A stretch of 64,000 bases of DNA, taken from positions 3,100,001 to 3,164,000 of the forward strand of contig NC_085109.1 in the NCBI RefSeq assembly GCF_030269925.1, given 5' to 3'. This document shows, piece after piece, positions 22,395 to 32,263 of the stretch. The translations under genes were made by a program, and so were the position numbers. Below the pieces are notes generated by a model. It had not been told where the DNA came from. It saw nothing but the letters and a program-made list of their open reading frames with translations, and ran no database searches. This DNA is from Bombyx mori (lineage: Eukaryota > Arthropoda > Insecta > Lepidoptera > Bombycidae). Position 1 is the stretch's first letter; the number at the start of each line of letters is the position of its first letter.

Positions 22395-22818
22395 CTAGAG
22401 GTCCCGCAGTAGTCGAAATTCGACAATAATTAATTGAAATTGTAAGTTTGTACACTATTATGATTGTATTTTATACTTCTATAATCACAAATTTCGCCAA
22501 GACTACACTATAAAAAATATCAACAAAGACAAACAATATTTAATCTATTCTCAATTTGACAACAGACGCCAAGAACAAAAGTTTGACAATAAATAGTATG
22601 CATGCGTGTGTGCGTCAAATACATGGTATGTAGTGTGTGTAAGTTTTTCTTTATTGATTTAATGTATCTTTTAGGCATTATTTTAAAAAAAATATTAGCA
22701 TTGTGCATGCACTTCTTCTCTATATTCTCTATAAGTGTGGAAAATTTCATACTCCTCCGTCCGCGCAATTTTCGTAAAAAGAGATACAAAGTTTTTGCTT
22801 CACGTATTAATATATAGA
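22395..22818 (-). mobile_element. Non-autonomous Helitron, copy 1
   Basis: Reverse complement starts TC after A (tctatatattaatacgtga) and ends with hairpin tagtcgaatttcgacta, then ctgcgggacct and CTAG before T. 424 bp. Nearly identical to 29469-29890 and 42869-43459. Open frames inside are not conserved between copies. Confidence 0.75.
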
Positions 22819-23442
22819 TAGCTTTCTTACTAGCATAATTAGAATTCATTTTATGGTTTAATCTAGCGTTTTCTAATCTCATATCATTTATATTATCATT
22901 ATTTATTATAAAATAGCATATTATTTCCATCTATCAACTTGGAATTAAATCAAATTAGGTCATAGTAGGTGGAAGAGATTGTGTTATAAATTTAATATTT
23001 GCAATTGGTCTAATAATAAATTCAACTCAATCAAATTTAGTTAGATGACTAAAGATAATTTTAAGTTCGCCTCTTACTATCGTGATTACTTATTAAAGAT
23101 CTGAGATACTCTTGATACAAAGAACCCGCGCTCAATGTAATCTCAAATCCAATAATTTATTTGAAACTTTCATGAAATATCATTCGTACACGCGTTGATG
23201 AACATCAAAATAAACTTTCACGTCAGTACAAAAAATAATGGTTGTTTTCGTTTGAGAATATATTATTATATCAAAAAAAATCTCTACGTCACCATTCGCC
23301 TTGAACTTTTATACGTTTGTTTATCTTTACGCTGAAAAAAGATAAGTATGTGTTATGTAAATGCAACTTTTAAATTCAAAGAAAATTTGCTAGCTAAATT
23401 CGTATGATTTTAAATTGGCGTAGAGTATATTTTTTTTATTTT

Positions 23443-23530
23443 ATTTATTTATTACACTTCATGTAAAATTTACATTGGCGGACTTAATGCCTAAGGCATT
23501 CTCTACCAGTCAAGCAAAGGTAGTGCAGAT
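23443..23530 (-). mobile_element. LINE 3' end, family unassigned
   Basis: tattacacttcatgtaaaat then cattggcggacttaatgcct and taccagtcaagcaaaggtag. The reverse complement has the style of an insect LINE 3' UTR ending in a (TAAA)n-like tail. The first ~55 bp recurs at 49173-49228. Confidence 0.5.
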
Positions 23531-23575
23531 AGTGGTAGGTGCAATGAAATTTATATTAAGTTACAAAAAGTGTAT

Positions 23576-23636
23576 ACATACATACATAATAATATATACA
23601 TACATACATACACATACATACATACAAACATATAAT
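23576..23636. repeat. (CATA)n microsatellite
   Basis: Imperfect tetranucleotide run catacatacataa ... catacatacatacaaacata. Confidence 0.85.
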
Positions 23637-23825
23637 GGTTTATATAGTATTAAAATATACTGTTTCTTTTCTAGATCTCAAAGGTCTCGAAGCACCTTAA
23701 CCAGCTTATAAAGAGCTACAGCTCTGTAGCTGTAGCTATGTAGCTAGATTTACATTGTAGGATTCAGCAAAATGTTTTGTCTCGTGCGTGCAGACGCCTT
23801 TTTGACGTATTCTCTCTTCATAAAG

Positions 23826-23945
23826 AACGGCTTGGCTCTGCCCCTGGCATTGCTGACGTCAATGAGTGACGGCGATCACTCACCATCAGATGGGCCGTAT
23901 ACTTGTTTGCCGACAATAAGTAAAGTAAGGGCAATAAAGAAAACA
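23826..23945 (+). mobile_element. CR1/L2-like LINE 3' tail, diverged
   Basis: acggcttggctctgcccctg through tcaccatcagatgggccgta to gggcaataaagaaaac. The last part carries a small duplication. Confidence 0.7.
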
Positions 23946-23956
23946 CTTTTATTGCT

Positions 23957-24066
23957 TTCTGGCTTTTTTTTCGCTACCTAAGCTGATGGTCTAGAGAAAC
24001 CATGTCAACCAGCGTCACTGGGCTGTAGGTGAGCTCACGGGGCTCAAACCTGACGTTGTTGCTGGC
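23957..24066 (-). mobile_element. Jockey-1-type 3' tail
   Basis: T-run, then reverse complement of the tail (gtgagctcacggggctcaaa, cctgacgttgttgct). It ends where the inverted segment at 24073 begins. Confidence 0.7.
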
Positions 24067-24072
24067 ATAAGC

Positions 24073-24625
24073 TTTCGATAAACTTGTTGGTTTGTAGTTT
24101 AACGAAGTAACTGAGGAAAATGTAGGTGTTTTTTTGCGAAAATATTGTTAATATATTGGGTGCTTCTTTCTTTGTATTTCGAAAAGATTTTTATTTTATT
24201 GACTAATAGTCACTAAATTCGATGAAATTTTTCAGAAATTGAGAGAAGAAGATAGTCGATAACGGAACTAGTCTACGATTTTCTTCAATGTTGGGAAACA
24301 TATACGAGTCAATTACACTACAAAATAATTTTAACAAATAACTGTGACCGGGAATCAGATGCAAACTTCATTCTAATGAGATTCACTAAGCCATTAGACT
24401 AGGAGTCAACAACCCGTGGCTCTTTGACTCCTCGGCTACGGTTCTTCCGCGAAATGTTTAATTCAGGTACAGAATATTACTTATTATCTTGCCTTGTAAG
24501 AGACTAGTAAATGTTTTTGAAAAACAAGTAAACAATGAAAATACCATAAAAATATATTATGTCAAAAAAGGCTGATGTTGAGGTGATAAGGTTGTTTTTT
24601 GAGTGGCTTGATATTTGAAATGAAA
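24073..24625 (+). repeat. Arm A of a 550-bp inverted duplication
   Basis: Matches the reverse complement of 44266-45530 over its full length. Shared words include gtgaccgggaatcagatgca, tcttgccttgtaagagac and gagtggcttgatat. It contains an internal hAT-like border, aggagtcaacaacccgtggc. Class unknown; probably a transposable element. Confidence 0.7.
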
Positions 24626-24666
24626 TACGTGTGGTTTGCGTAGCACTTTCTATGACATTGCCAAAT

Positions 24667-25108
24667 AAGTCGTCGTGGCCTAAACGATAAGACGTCCGGT
24701 GCATTAGTGTTGAGCGATGCACCGGTGTTCGAATCCCGCAGGCGGGTACCAATTTTTCTAATGAAATATGGACTTAACAAATGTTCACGATTGACTTCCA
24801 CGGTGAAGGAATAACATCGTGTAATAAAAATCGAACCCGCAAAATTATAATTTGCATAATTACTGGTGGTAGGACCTCTTGTGAGTCCGCGCGGGTAGGT
24901 ACCACCGCCCTGCTTATTTCTGCCGTGAAGCAGTAATGCGTTTCGGTTGGAAGGGTGGGGCAGCCGTTGTAACTATACTTGAGACCTTAGAACTTATATC
25001 TCAAGGTGGGTGGCGCATTTACGTTGTAAATGTCTATGGGCTCCAGTAACCACTTAACACCAGGTGGGCTGTGAGCTCGTACTCATCTAAGCAATAAAAA
25101 AAAAATAG
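24667..25108 (+). mobile_element. Bm1 SINE, full length
   Basis: tRNA-like head (gtcgtcgtggcctaaacg, B box gttcgaatccc), linker, body and A-tail all present. Confidence 0.92.
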
Positions 25109-25110
25109 GT

Positions 25111-25290
25111 TGGGGAAAAAGTTTCATCGCATTTTTTAAGAAAATTCACATTTTTTTAATATAGTTTATTTACATTTAACTAAAGTATGTAGGTACCATT
25201 TTGTTCGATAGCTTTTTGCCATCTTATAGGTAGGGACATGATCCCATTGCTATAGAAATTTTGGGGCTTCTGATCAAAATACCTCTAATC
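25111..25290 (-). pseudogene. Mariner 3' end fragment
   Basis: Plus strand opens with a mariner-type terminal repeat, aggttggggaaaaagtttc. The reverse complement of 25195-25250 reads ...KMAKSYRTKW, a degraded form of the RWQKVI.QNG mariner transposase C-terminus. The rest of the transposase is absent. Confidence 0.65.
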
Positions 25291-25293
25291 AGA

Positions 25294-25510
25294 GGTAGTT
25301 GCTAACACGAACCCTAGCAAGAGCCGTGCTTCGCAGAATCTACCAACGGATCGGAAACGCCACCCACTGAGAAGAACCGGTGAGAAACTCAGTGGGCTGT
25401 GTCTGTGGGTTAATTTACTCGCTGAGCCCTTCGTCGCAAGCGAGCAGGTACGACGAGAAGTGAGAGGGTTCGACGGGCAGCGGCTGTTGGTACACCTACA
25501 ATCCGCCACA
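25294..25510 (-). mobile_element. Jockey-1-type 3' UTR fragment
   Basis: gttgctaacacgaaccctag, tgcttcgcagaatctaccaa and cttcgtcgcaagcgagcagg correspond to the Jockey-1 3' UTR and C-terminus in reverse. The extreme 3' end is missing. Confidence 0.7.
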
Positions 25511-25734
25511 TATGCACATAGATATTCCTAATTAAAGCCTACGCGTGAATCTTGCACAAGCACGCACATGACATCGCATGTTATCAAATAACAATTCGTT
25601 AACAGTTTGTACAAACAACATTTCCTTGTAAATTGTAAACCGATATAATTTGTCAGCATTTATTACATGAGCGCCACTGATACGACTAATCTTTAATTGT
25701 TTAGCAGATACATGTGAGTGATCGCATAGTGAAA

Positions 25735-25855
25735 ATCGCTGGGTCACGTTGGATGCAGATGGTAACGGACTGGCCGCACAGGACATCTGGACATCAATTG
25801 GAGAGGCCTATGTTCAGTAGTGGATAGTGGATAGGCTGAGATGATGATGATGAGT
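25735..25855 (+). mobile_element. RTE LINE 3' end with (GAT)n tail
   Basis: gagaggcctatgttcagtag, then tggataggctgagatgatga, ending in a short trinucleotide run as RTE elements do. Coding frames are broken. Confidence 0.6.
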
Positions 25856-25888
25856 GGCCGCATTTGATTATAGAACGAATGTGTAATT

Positions 25889-26395
25889 CGTCGCCGTGGC
25901 CTAAAGGATATGACGTTTGGTGCATTCGTATCTAGCGATGCAACGGTGTTCGAATCCCGCCGGCGTGTACAAATTTTTCTAATGAAATATTATACGCACT
26001 TAACAAATGTTCACGAATCACGATTGACTTCCACGGTAAAGGAATAACATCGTGTAATAAAAATGAAATCCGCAAAATTATAATTTGCGTAATTACTAAA
26101 TCAAATCAAATCAAATCTTAAGGTACTGGTGGTAGGACCACTTGTGAGTCCGCGCAGGTAGGTACCACCACCCTGCCTATTTCTGCCGTGAAGCCGTAAT
26201 GCGTTTCGGTTCGAAGGATGGGATAGCCGTTTTAACTATATTGAGACCTTAGAACTTATCTCAAGGTGGATGGCGGAATCTACGTCGTAGATGTCTCTGG
26301 GCTTCGGTAACCACTTGACACCTGGATGACTGTGAGCTCTAAGCATAGGTAGGAAAAAAAAAGTGAGCTCATTCATCCATATGTGCAATAAATAA
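25889..26395 (+). mobile_element. Bm1 SINE, full length, diverged
   Basis: Head gtcgccgtggcctaaaggat with B-box-like gttcgaatccc, linker, then an (AATCA)n-like insertion at 26095-26120, the body and a degenerate tail. A 23-nt Jockey tail is inserted near the 3' end (26340-26362). Confidence 0.85.
26340..26362 (+). mobile_element. 23-nt Jockey 3'-end micro-insertion
   Basis: agcataggtagg plus A-tail equals the last bases of Jockey-1. It is flanked by an 8-bp duplication, gtgagctc (26332-26339 and 26363-26370), in the Bm1 word gtgagctcatcc. Confidence 0.7.
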
Positions 26396-26399
26396 ATAT

Positions 26400-27437
26400 A
26401 TTACAGTACCTTATTAAAAAATAATGCGTTAGTAAACACGTTGAGAGAACCTACAATTATCCGATTTTGTGAACATTGTTAAACCATTCAGTTATGTTTG
26501 ACTCGTTAAAATGACATCATTTGGTTGAAGGACAAAGCAACATGTGCTTCTAAATAGTACAATGAAAATACACTACGACGTAGGTACCGGTTGAAAAATT
26601 AGGCTTTAAGCAGACCTTCTCAAGGCATGAGTGGAAAACTTAATACTAATAGATGTTTCGGAATAGATGTTCGCCGATCCTTCAATCATAAAAAAAATGT
26701 TTGCCGACACTCATCACGATACCTTAAACTCTTGTGTATTTGTAGCGTTTATAATAAAAATCAACAATAAAATTAACAACAATTTCCCGGTATTGTTTTT
26801 AGTTAGTGGCAACACTATAGAGAAATAATTAATCCATAAAATGAATATTATGTATGTACTAGTTTAATTTAATGAACATTAGTGTTTTAGCAAAACTCAC
26901 AACATTATCCCGAGGCGGGACTGCTAGCGGGGCAATGTTTTAAAAATAATGAGACCAAAGAGAATATGGTAAACCAACCTAAAAAAATAAAAATAAAAAT
27001 TGACATAAATCTAAATAGTTTAAAAAACAGATATTTTTTGAACAGAAAATGCACAAACAAATCTAGATAGTAAACAAGACATTAAAATTCGAAATCTTCA
27101 AATACCTATCCATTGGACATTAAAATATTATAAATAATTCATTCGCTACGTAACCTTGACCGATGTTTCGAGACCGCGTAGATATTTTTTTCAAATGTTT
27201 ACGAGAATAGCAACATGGAAGTTTTTTTCAGTGTCACACTTGAATTGTCTATGCTTCAGTTCCAAAGAGTAACAAGTCAAGGAAATTTATTGAAATGGAA
27301 ATACATAAGTTTAGGAATTTAAATTAAATAAGGCCTTTAAATTAGTTTTATATCCATTGATATATGTATTAAAAAAACCCTTTTTTTATTTTTTATATAT
27401 CAATGTTTATATCTAATGAAATGCAAACATATTTTAA
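26400..27437. other. AT-rich unique DNA
   Basis: Nothing recognised. Confidence 0.4.
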
Positions 27438-27920
27438 CTAGCGTCCAGACCGCGGCATCGCCTGCGTTTTTTAAAATATTTTTTACATATTTTTTTTTTT
27501 ATTATTTAAATTTTTTAATTTTAATTTAATTAAACGCTGGGAATCCATTTACGGATACCCGGTCGAGAGGGGTAATAGACCGGGTTATGTTAAGCCGCTA
27601 CCTACGCGTTAGCTACTACCTACTACCGCGTTCGACAATAAGATGAAATTTCACTTTAATTCTTGTTCAAACTGTTTCGATACCAAAAATCATTACTGTT
27701 TAGTGGTTTGGGTGTGAAAACTTAACAAACGAAAAGGATTACTATCCTAATGTAACAACTACTGCTATAAAAATAAGATCGAAATTCTTCAATTACAAAA
27801 ACATTTCTTTTCATCATCCGATTTTAATGAAACAAAGCCTAAATTAGGCTTCAAGACCTGAAATATGTTCAATAGTTCCAGAGATAACGCGTAACAAAGA
27901 CAGAGGATATATAATTTAAA
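27438..27920 (-). mobile_element. Helitron-like element, tentative
   Basis: Plus strand starts ctagcgtccagaccgcggca, the reverse of a CTAG terminus preceded by a GC-rich stretch. It ends near tagttccagagataacgcgt, resembling the inner 5' region of lepidopteran Helitron-like repeats. The outer border is uncertain. Confidence 0.4.
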
Positions 27921-27929
27921 AAATCCCTG

Positions 27930-28600
27930 GTTTATGTGCTATCACTCATCTTTTGTTAATATGTATTCTATTTTGTTTATTTTTCTTCAATGTATAGATA
28001 CGTCGGATTCTAATGTTTCATTAATTTATGATATAATGATACTACGGGTACACATTAATAGTAATGAAGATTACTGTAAACTTTCCATGAGTAATTTAAT
28101 TTCTCAATAATTTAATTCGGACATATTTCTAGTGTACTATACATACTATATTCTATACTATACTATATTCTATACTATTGAAATTTAAACTTCATTTTTT
28201 TCCATTTATGCAAACATAATGTAAGGCGAAGGTTTAATTTTATCGTAGAAGGTTCAGCTTTCAAAATCGAAACGAAAATAGTCAGTTATAGTGTTACCTA
28301 CACGCGCTGAATACAACCTAACCTAAAAAAACACAATAACTACCATTTTATCAAACAACAGCCAATTATATTACGCGAGAAAACTTTATTTCAACAAATC
28401 AAACAAAATCATCAGCGCCAGAAGTTACAAATTACCAATGAACATCAAACAATGCGTGTTCATTATACAAAACGTAAGTACGAAAACAATGGAGACTGAT
28501 TCATTAAAAAGCCTAATTAAATATTCTCTGACGGTACAAAAACAATGTACGTGTTATGATTTGAAACGAGTGAACGAGAATATATTTTTTGTGAAGGAAG
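27930..28600. other. AT-rich unique DNA with a short tandem tract
   Basis: Nothing coding recognised. A tandem tract of tactatattcta units lies at 28138-28178. Confidence 0.4.
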
Positions 28601-28602
28601 AA

Positions 28603-28860
28603 TGACTGGTGGCCTGGAGACCTTTCCAGATTCACCAGGACAAATGGGTGAGCAAAGGCTCAGCCAGCAGGGGTGGGGTTTGCTAACAGCTACCCGAGCG
28701 CCTCGGGAAGAGACCTAACAACTCAAGGACAGCTGCTTCGCGAATGAATGTACTACCTAATCGGAATCGCGACCCGCTGAGAAGTTCCGAAGAGAAACTC
28801 ACCGGACTGACGTATGGGTTAGGTTGCACGTTTGCCGAGTTCGACGAATACGATTACCAG
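28603..28860 (-). mobile_element. Jockey-2-type 3' UTR copy
   Basis: Reverse complement of the 3' UTR at 41037-41262 (ctggtggcctggagaccttt, agcaaaggctcagccagcag, ggaatcgcgacccgctgaga). Diverged and without a visible poly(T). Confidence 0.75.
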
Positions 28861-29201
28861 AATCCCTAAGCCTGCTTCTAGTGTTAGAGCTAAAAGTATG
28901 TAATGCAAGGGTTATTGGATCTAATGGATCCGTAAGAATCTGACGAGAATTTTATTAAATTAAAGCAATGCCTAGAATTTTATAAAAAAAATATGTTAAA
29001 GCAAGGCGGCGGTGACTTGCATACAAAGATGTAGGACTTGTCTTCAAAGATAACTATTCTATTATATTATAAAAAAGTTAAAAGACAGGAAATCGGCTGA
29101 CGTGACGTGACTTGATAATATGTTGCAGATTATTTTTACATACAATTTTATCAAATCCATTTCGGGATATTAATATCTAGTATCATCTAGATACATCTGG
29201 A

Positions 29202-29272
29202 AGATATATACTTATATATAGACTTCGCAGTGCCATTGAAGATAAATGTTTACTTCCTATATATAAGTATAT
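29202..29272. repeat. Inverted repeat, 18-bp arms
   Basis: atatatacttatatatag and ctatatataagtatatat flank a 35-nt spacer. It could extrude a cruciform. Confidence 0.75.
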
Positions 29273-29468
29273 ATATTTTACAGACAAATCAATTTTCAAA
29301 GATATAGATTATTTTTATTTTTACACTCTGCTTACTTCATCCATTTCATCAACATTGAAGCGACATACGGAATATTAAACGTATTCGCAAAAAAACTTTG
29401 TTTTCGTATCGTAATTTTTACCGAGAATAAATGTTTTGTATTCATACCAAATATCTCCCCACAAACTA

Positions 29469-29890
29469 TCTATATATTAATACGTGAAGAAAAAACGTTG
29501 TATCCCTTTTTACGTAAATTGCGCGGACGGAGGAGTATGAAATTTTCCACACTTATAGAGAGTATAGAAAAGAAGTGCACAATGCTAATATTTTTGAAAA
29601 TAATGCATAAAGGATACATTAAATCAATAAAGAAAACATTACACACCTACATACCATGTATTTGACGCACACACGCATGCATACTACCTATTTATTGTCA
29701 AACTTTTGTTCTTGACGTTTGTGGTCAAATTGAGAATAGATTAAATATTGTTTGTCTTTATTAATATTTTTTTATAGTGTAGCCTTGGCGAAATTTGTGA
29801 TTATAGAAGTATAAAATACAATCATAATAGTGTACAAACTTACAATTACAATTAATTATAGTCGAATTTCGACTACTGCGGGACCTCTAG
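29469..29890 (+). mobile_element. Non-autonomous Helitron, copy 2
   Basis: Starts A|TC at 29469 and ends CTAG|T at 29890. The subterminal hairpin tagtcgaatttcgacta ends 11 nt before CTAG. 422 bp, with no terminal inverted repeats or target duplication. Confidence 0.78.
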
Positions 29891-30029
29891 TACATATAAA
29901 AAGGTTCGTTTATAAATGCTTTCAATTAAACATTTAAAGTAGAACATATAATAAGAGGTTTACCTGTGATGTTGACGTTTTACAATACTGGCCATTCGAA
30001 AAGTAATTTATATGTATAAGGGTGATACT

Positions 30030-30350
30030 CAATCTACCAACAGCTTTCAAGGTTAGCGTCAGAATATTCGTTCATTTGCTGCTAATTGGCAAGCATCACT
30101 GCGGATATGTACTATGAGAATGATGGAAGTCCTCGCAAATCTCCGACCAGCCTGGATTAACCGCTCCTCCCCACTGCTTCTACACGACAAAACTCGACCC
30201 TATACGGACCCACAACAAACGGATTCTAAGCTGCGAGAGCTAGGGTTACAACTTTGCGGCATCCACGTTATTCACCAGACTTTCCGCATGACAATCTTTT
30301 ACTTTTTTCAAAGTTTGGACAACTTAGTCGCAATGAAAAAAATTAAGTAC
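30030..30350 (+). pseudogene. Mariner transposase fragment
   Basis: Frame from 30114 contains EVLANLRPAWINRSSPLLLH, DKTRPYT, KLRELGLQL and FQSLDNLVAMKK. This matches the cecropia-type mariner catalytic region. The usual HDNARPH motif reads HDKTRPY, and the HPPYSPDL...TDYHFF region is degraded, so the protein is inactive. No flanking terminal repeats seen. Confidence 0.75.
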
Positions 30351-30569
30351 AAAATACCTTTGAAGAGTTTACCTCCTTTACCTTTGAGTGGTTCGCAGAC
30401 ACCTGACTCCTTCAAGAAGGGCATTGTAAAGTTCACTGCAGTTCAAGGGACTGCGCTGACAGAGATGCATTTTTTTTTCACCGCGGAAGTCATTCGTAAA
30501 CATGTCTTAAGTATTTCACTAGAAAAATTGGTACCCTCCACTTGGCACACTACATGGGGAGTTCTCTAA

Positions 30570-30920
30570 GGAATTGTTTGAGATGATTCCATCATATCGA
30601 TTTTACAATCGCACCGCCCGCCACCGGAGTAGAGTTCATCCACATAACCTACCTGGAGCCACAGCGCTCATCCACAGTGCGTTTCCAGAGATATTTTTAT
30701 CACTTACCATCCGGCTTTGGAATGAGCTCCCCTCCACTGTGTTTTCCGAGCCCTAAGACATGTCCTTCTTCAAACGAGGCTTGTGGAGATTACTTAAGGG
30801 TAGGCAGCGGCTTGGCTCTGCTCCTGGCATTGCTGACGTCCATGAGTGACGGTAAGCACTCACCATCAGGTGGGTCGTATGCTCGTCGCCCTACGAGTGA
30901 AAAAAAAAAAAAAAAAAAAT
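30570..30920 (+). mobile_element. CR1/L2-like LINE 3' end with coding remnant
   Basis: 30574-30756 encodes EMIPSYRFYNRTARHRSRVH followed by IRLWNELPSTVFSEP. This RTARHR/LWNELP pattern marks the C-terminus of CR1-group insect reverse transcriptases. The tail gacatgtccttcttcaaacg ... aaaaaa follows directly, linking the many short tails in this window to this family. Confidence 0.75.
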
Positions 30921-30999
30921 CAAATCATTATTTCAAGAAGAAATCGATTGATTATATTATGATGAACACGAACAACTAATTCGCAAACCAGATGTTGAG

Positions 31000-32049
31000 C
31001 GTATCCAAAGGTATTTTGTACGAAACCGATGTTTACAATACTGGCCACTGGCGATACGACCTTGGTAGTGTTTACAACTTGAATTTTTGTTTTTCGATTG
31101 CATAAGAACGTGAGTCATTATTAATACGCAGCAGACACACCTCCTGTTTACAAAATTTACAATACTATTCATAAAAATATACGGTGAGTAACAATAAAAA
31201 TTAAATAAGCGTTTCCAAATTCAACGGCTTAAAAGATCTCCTTGTATTATGAATACCAAAAACGGATACTGGACACTGGAATCTCGAGAAAATTCGCCAG
31301 GCTTCCGCCTACGCTTTGATGGCGAAAGGATGTTAAGTTCGGATTCACTAAAACTGTCTGTAGCTCAACAAAAAAAGACATCCGGTCGCGCGGCACTCAT
31401 GCATCCGATTTAAAGGGTGTGGCAACTTTTATACACTACGAGAGTTTGACTTCACATTTAGCTGTGGGTAATGTTATTTATGGATCTTTTAAGTACTCAT
31501 CTATGCGTCAAATACAATAAAGCATGCAATGTGACTCGAAAAGACCACTAATTCAACACATCAGCTGATTTGACAAAACCATAAAGAACAATACGTGAAA
31601 TGAATCCAAGTTTCGGATGACAGTAATTATGATCGAATTCCAGTCACCGGATGATCACTGGTTCATTTTAAAACCATTTAAACCGGCTTATAAAGCAGTT
31701 AATGACGTTAAAGTTATTGGTAAAAGTTCGTTGAACTTTTCGTAATATAGAACAAAAAGTATGTATTCCGGACGGCCACCGCTCAGGTTTCGGCCACCAC
31801 GTGTGATTTTTAGACTTCTTACTCGTGGCAAACGTGGTGGCTCGAGTATTGCCGCAGTGGCTGTCGCGGAACGGGTGCTGGGATTAGTTCGAGGAAAATA
31901 ACGAAGGCTTCAAGTATGGCGTTCACACGGTCCTCGTGGCTTGACCGGCGCAGGGCGTAGGAGCGAGTCTTTTCTTGTTCGACGGCTCTCTCCTCTTCTT
32001 CTGGAGAGGTCTTGACTCGTCGGCTCGCTGTCTCGAACTGAATTTGCAG
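31000..32049. other. Left flank of the Jockey-1 insertion
   Basis: 31000-31740 is AT-rich with nothing recognised. 31770-32049 is GC-richer and probably belongs to the same older repeat as 35712-36220. It contains ggtcctcgtgg ... taggagcgagtc, whose inverted form lies at 35842-35905. Confidence 0.35.
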
Positions 32050-32263
32050 TTTTTTTTTTTTTTTTTTTTTCCTACCTATGCTGATAGCCTTGAGAGGCTA
32101 TTTCAGCTTACCCTAGCTTGTGTAGGTGAGCTCGCGGGGCTCAAACCGGAGAATTGCTAACACCGCCCTAGCAAGAGCAGTGCTTCGCAGAATCTACCAC
32201 CGGATCGGAAGCGCGACCCACTGAGAAGATCCGGCGAGAAACTCAGTGGGCTGTGTCTGTGGG

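Noticed and set aside
22520..22930. 136-aa minus-strand frame
   Set aside because: It lies across a non-autonomous Helitron and its flank; the frame is not preserved in the other two copies.
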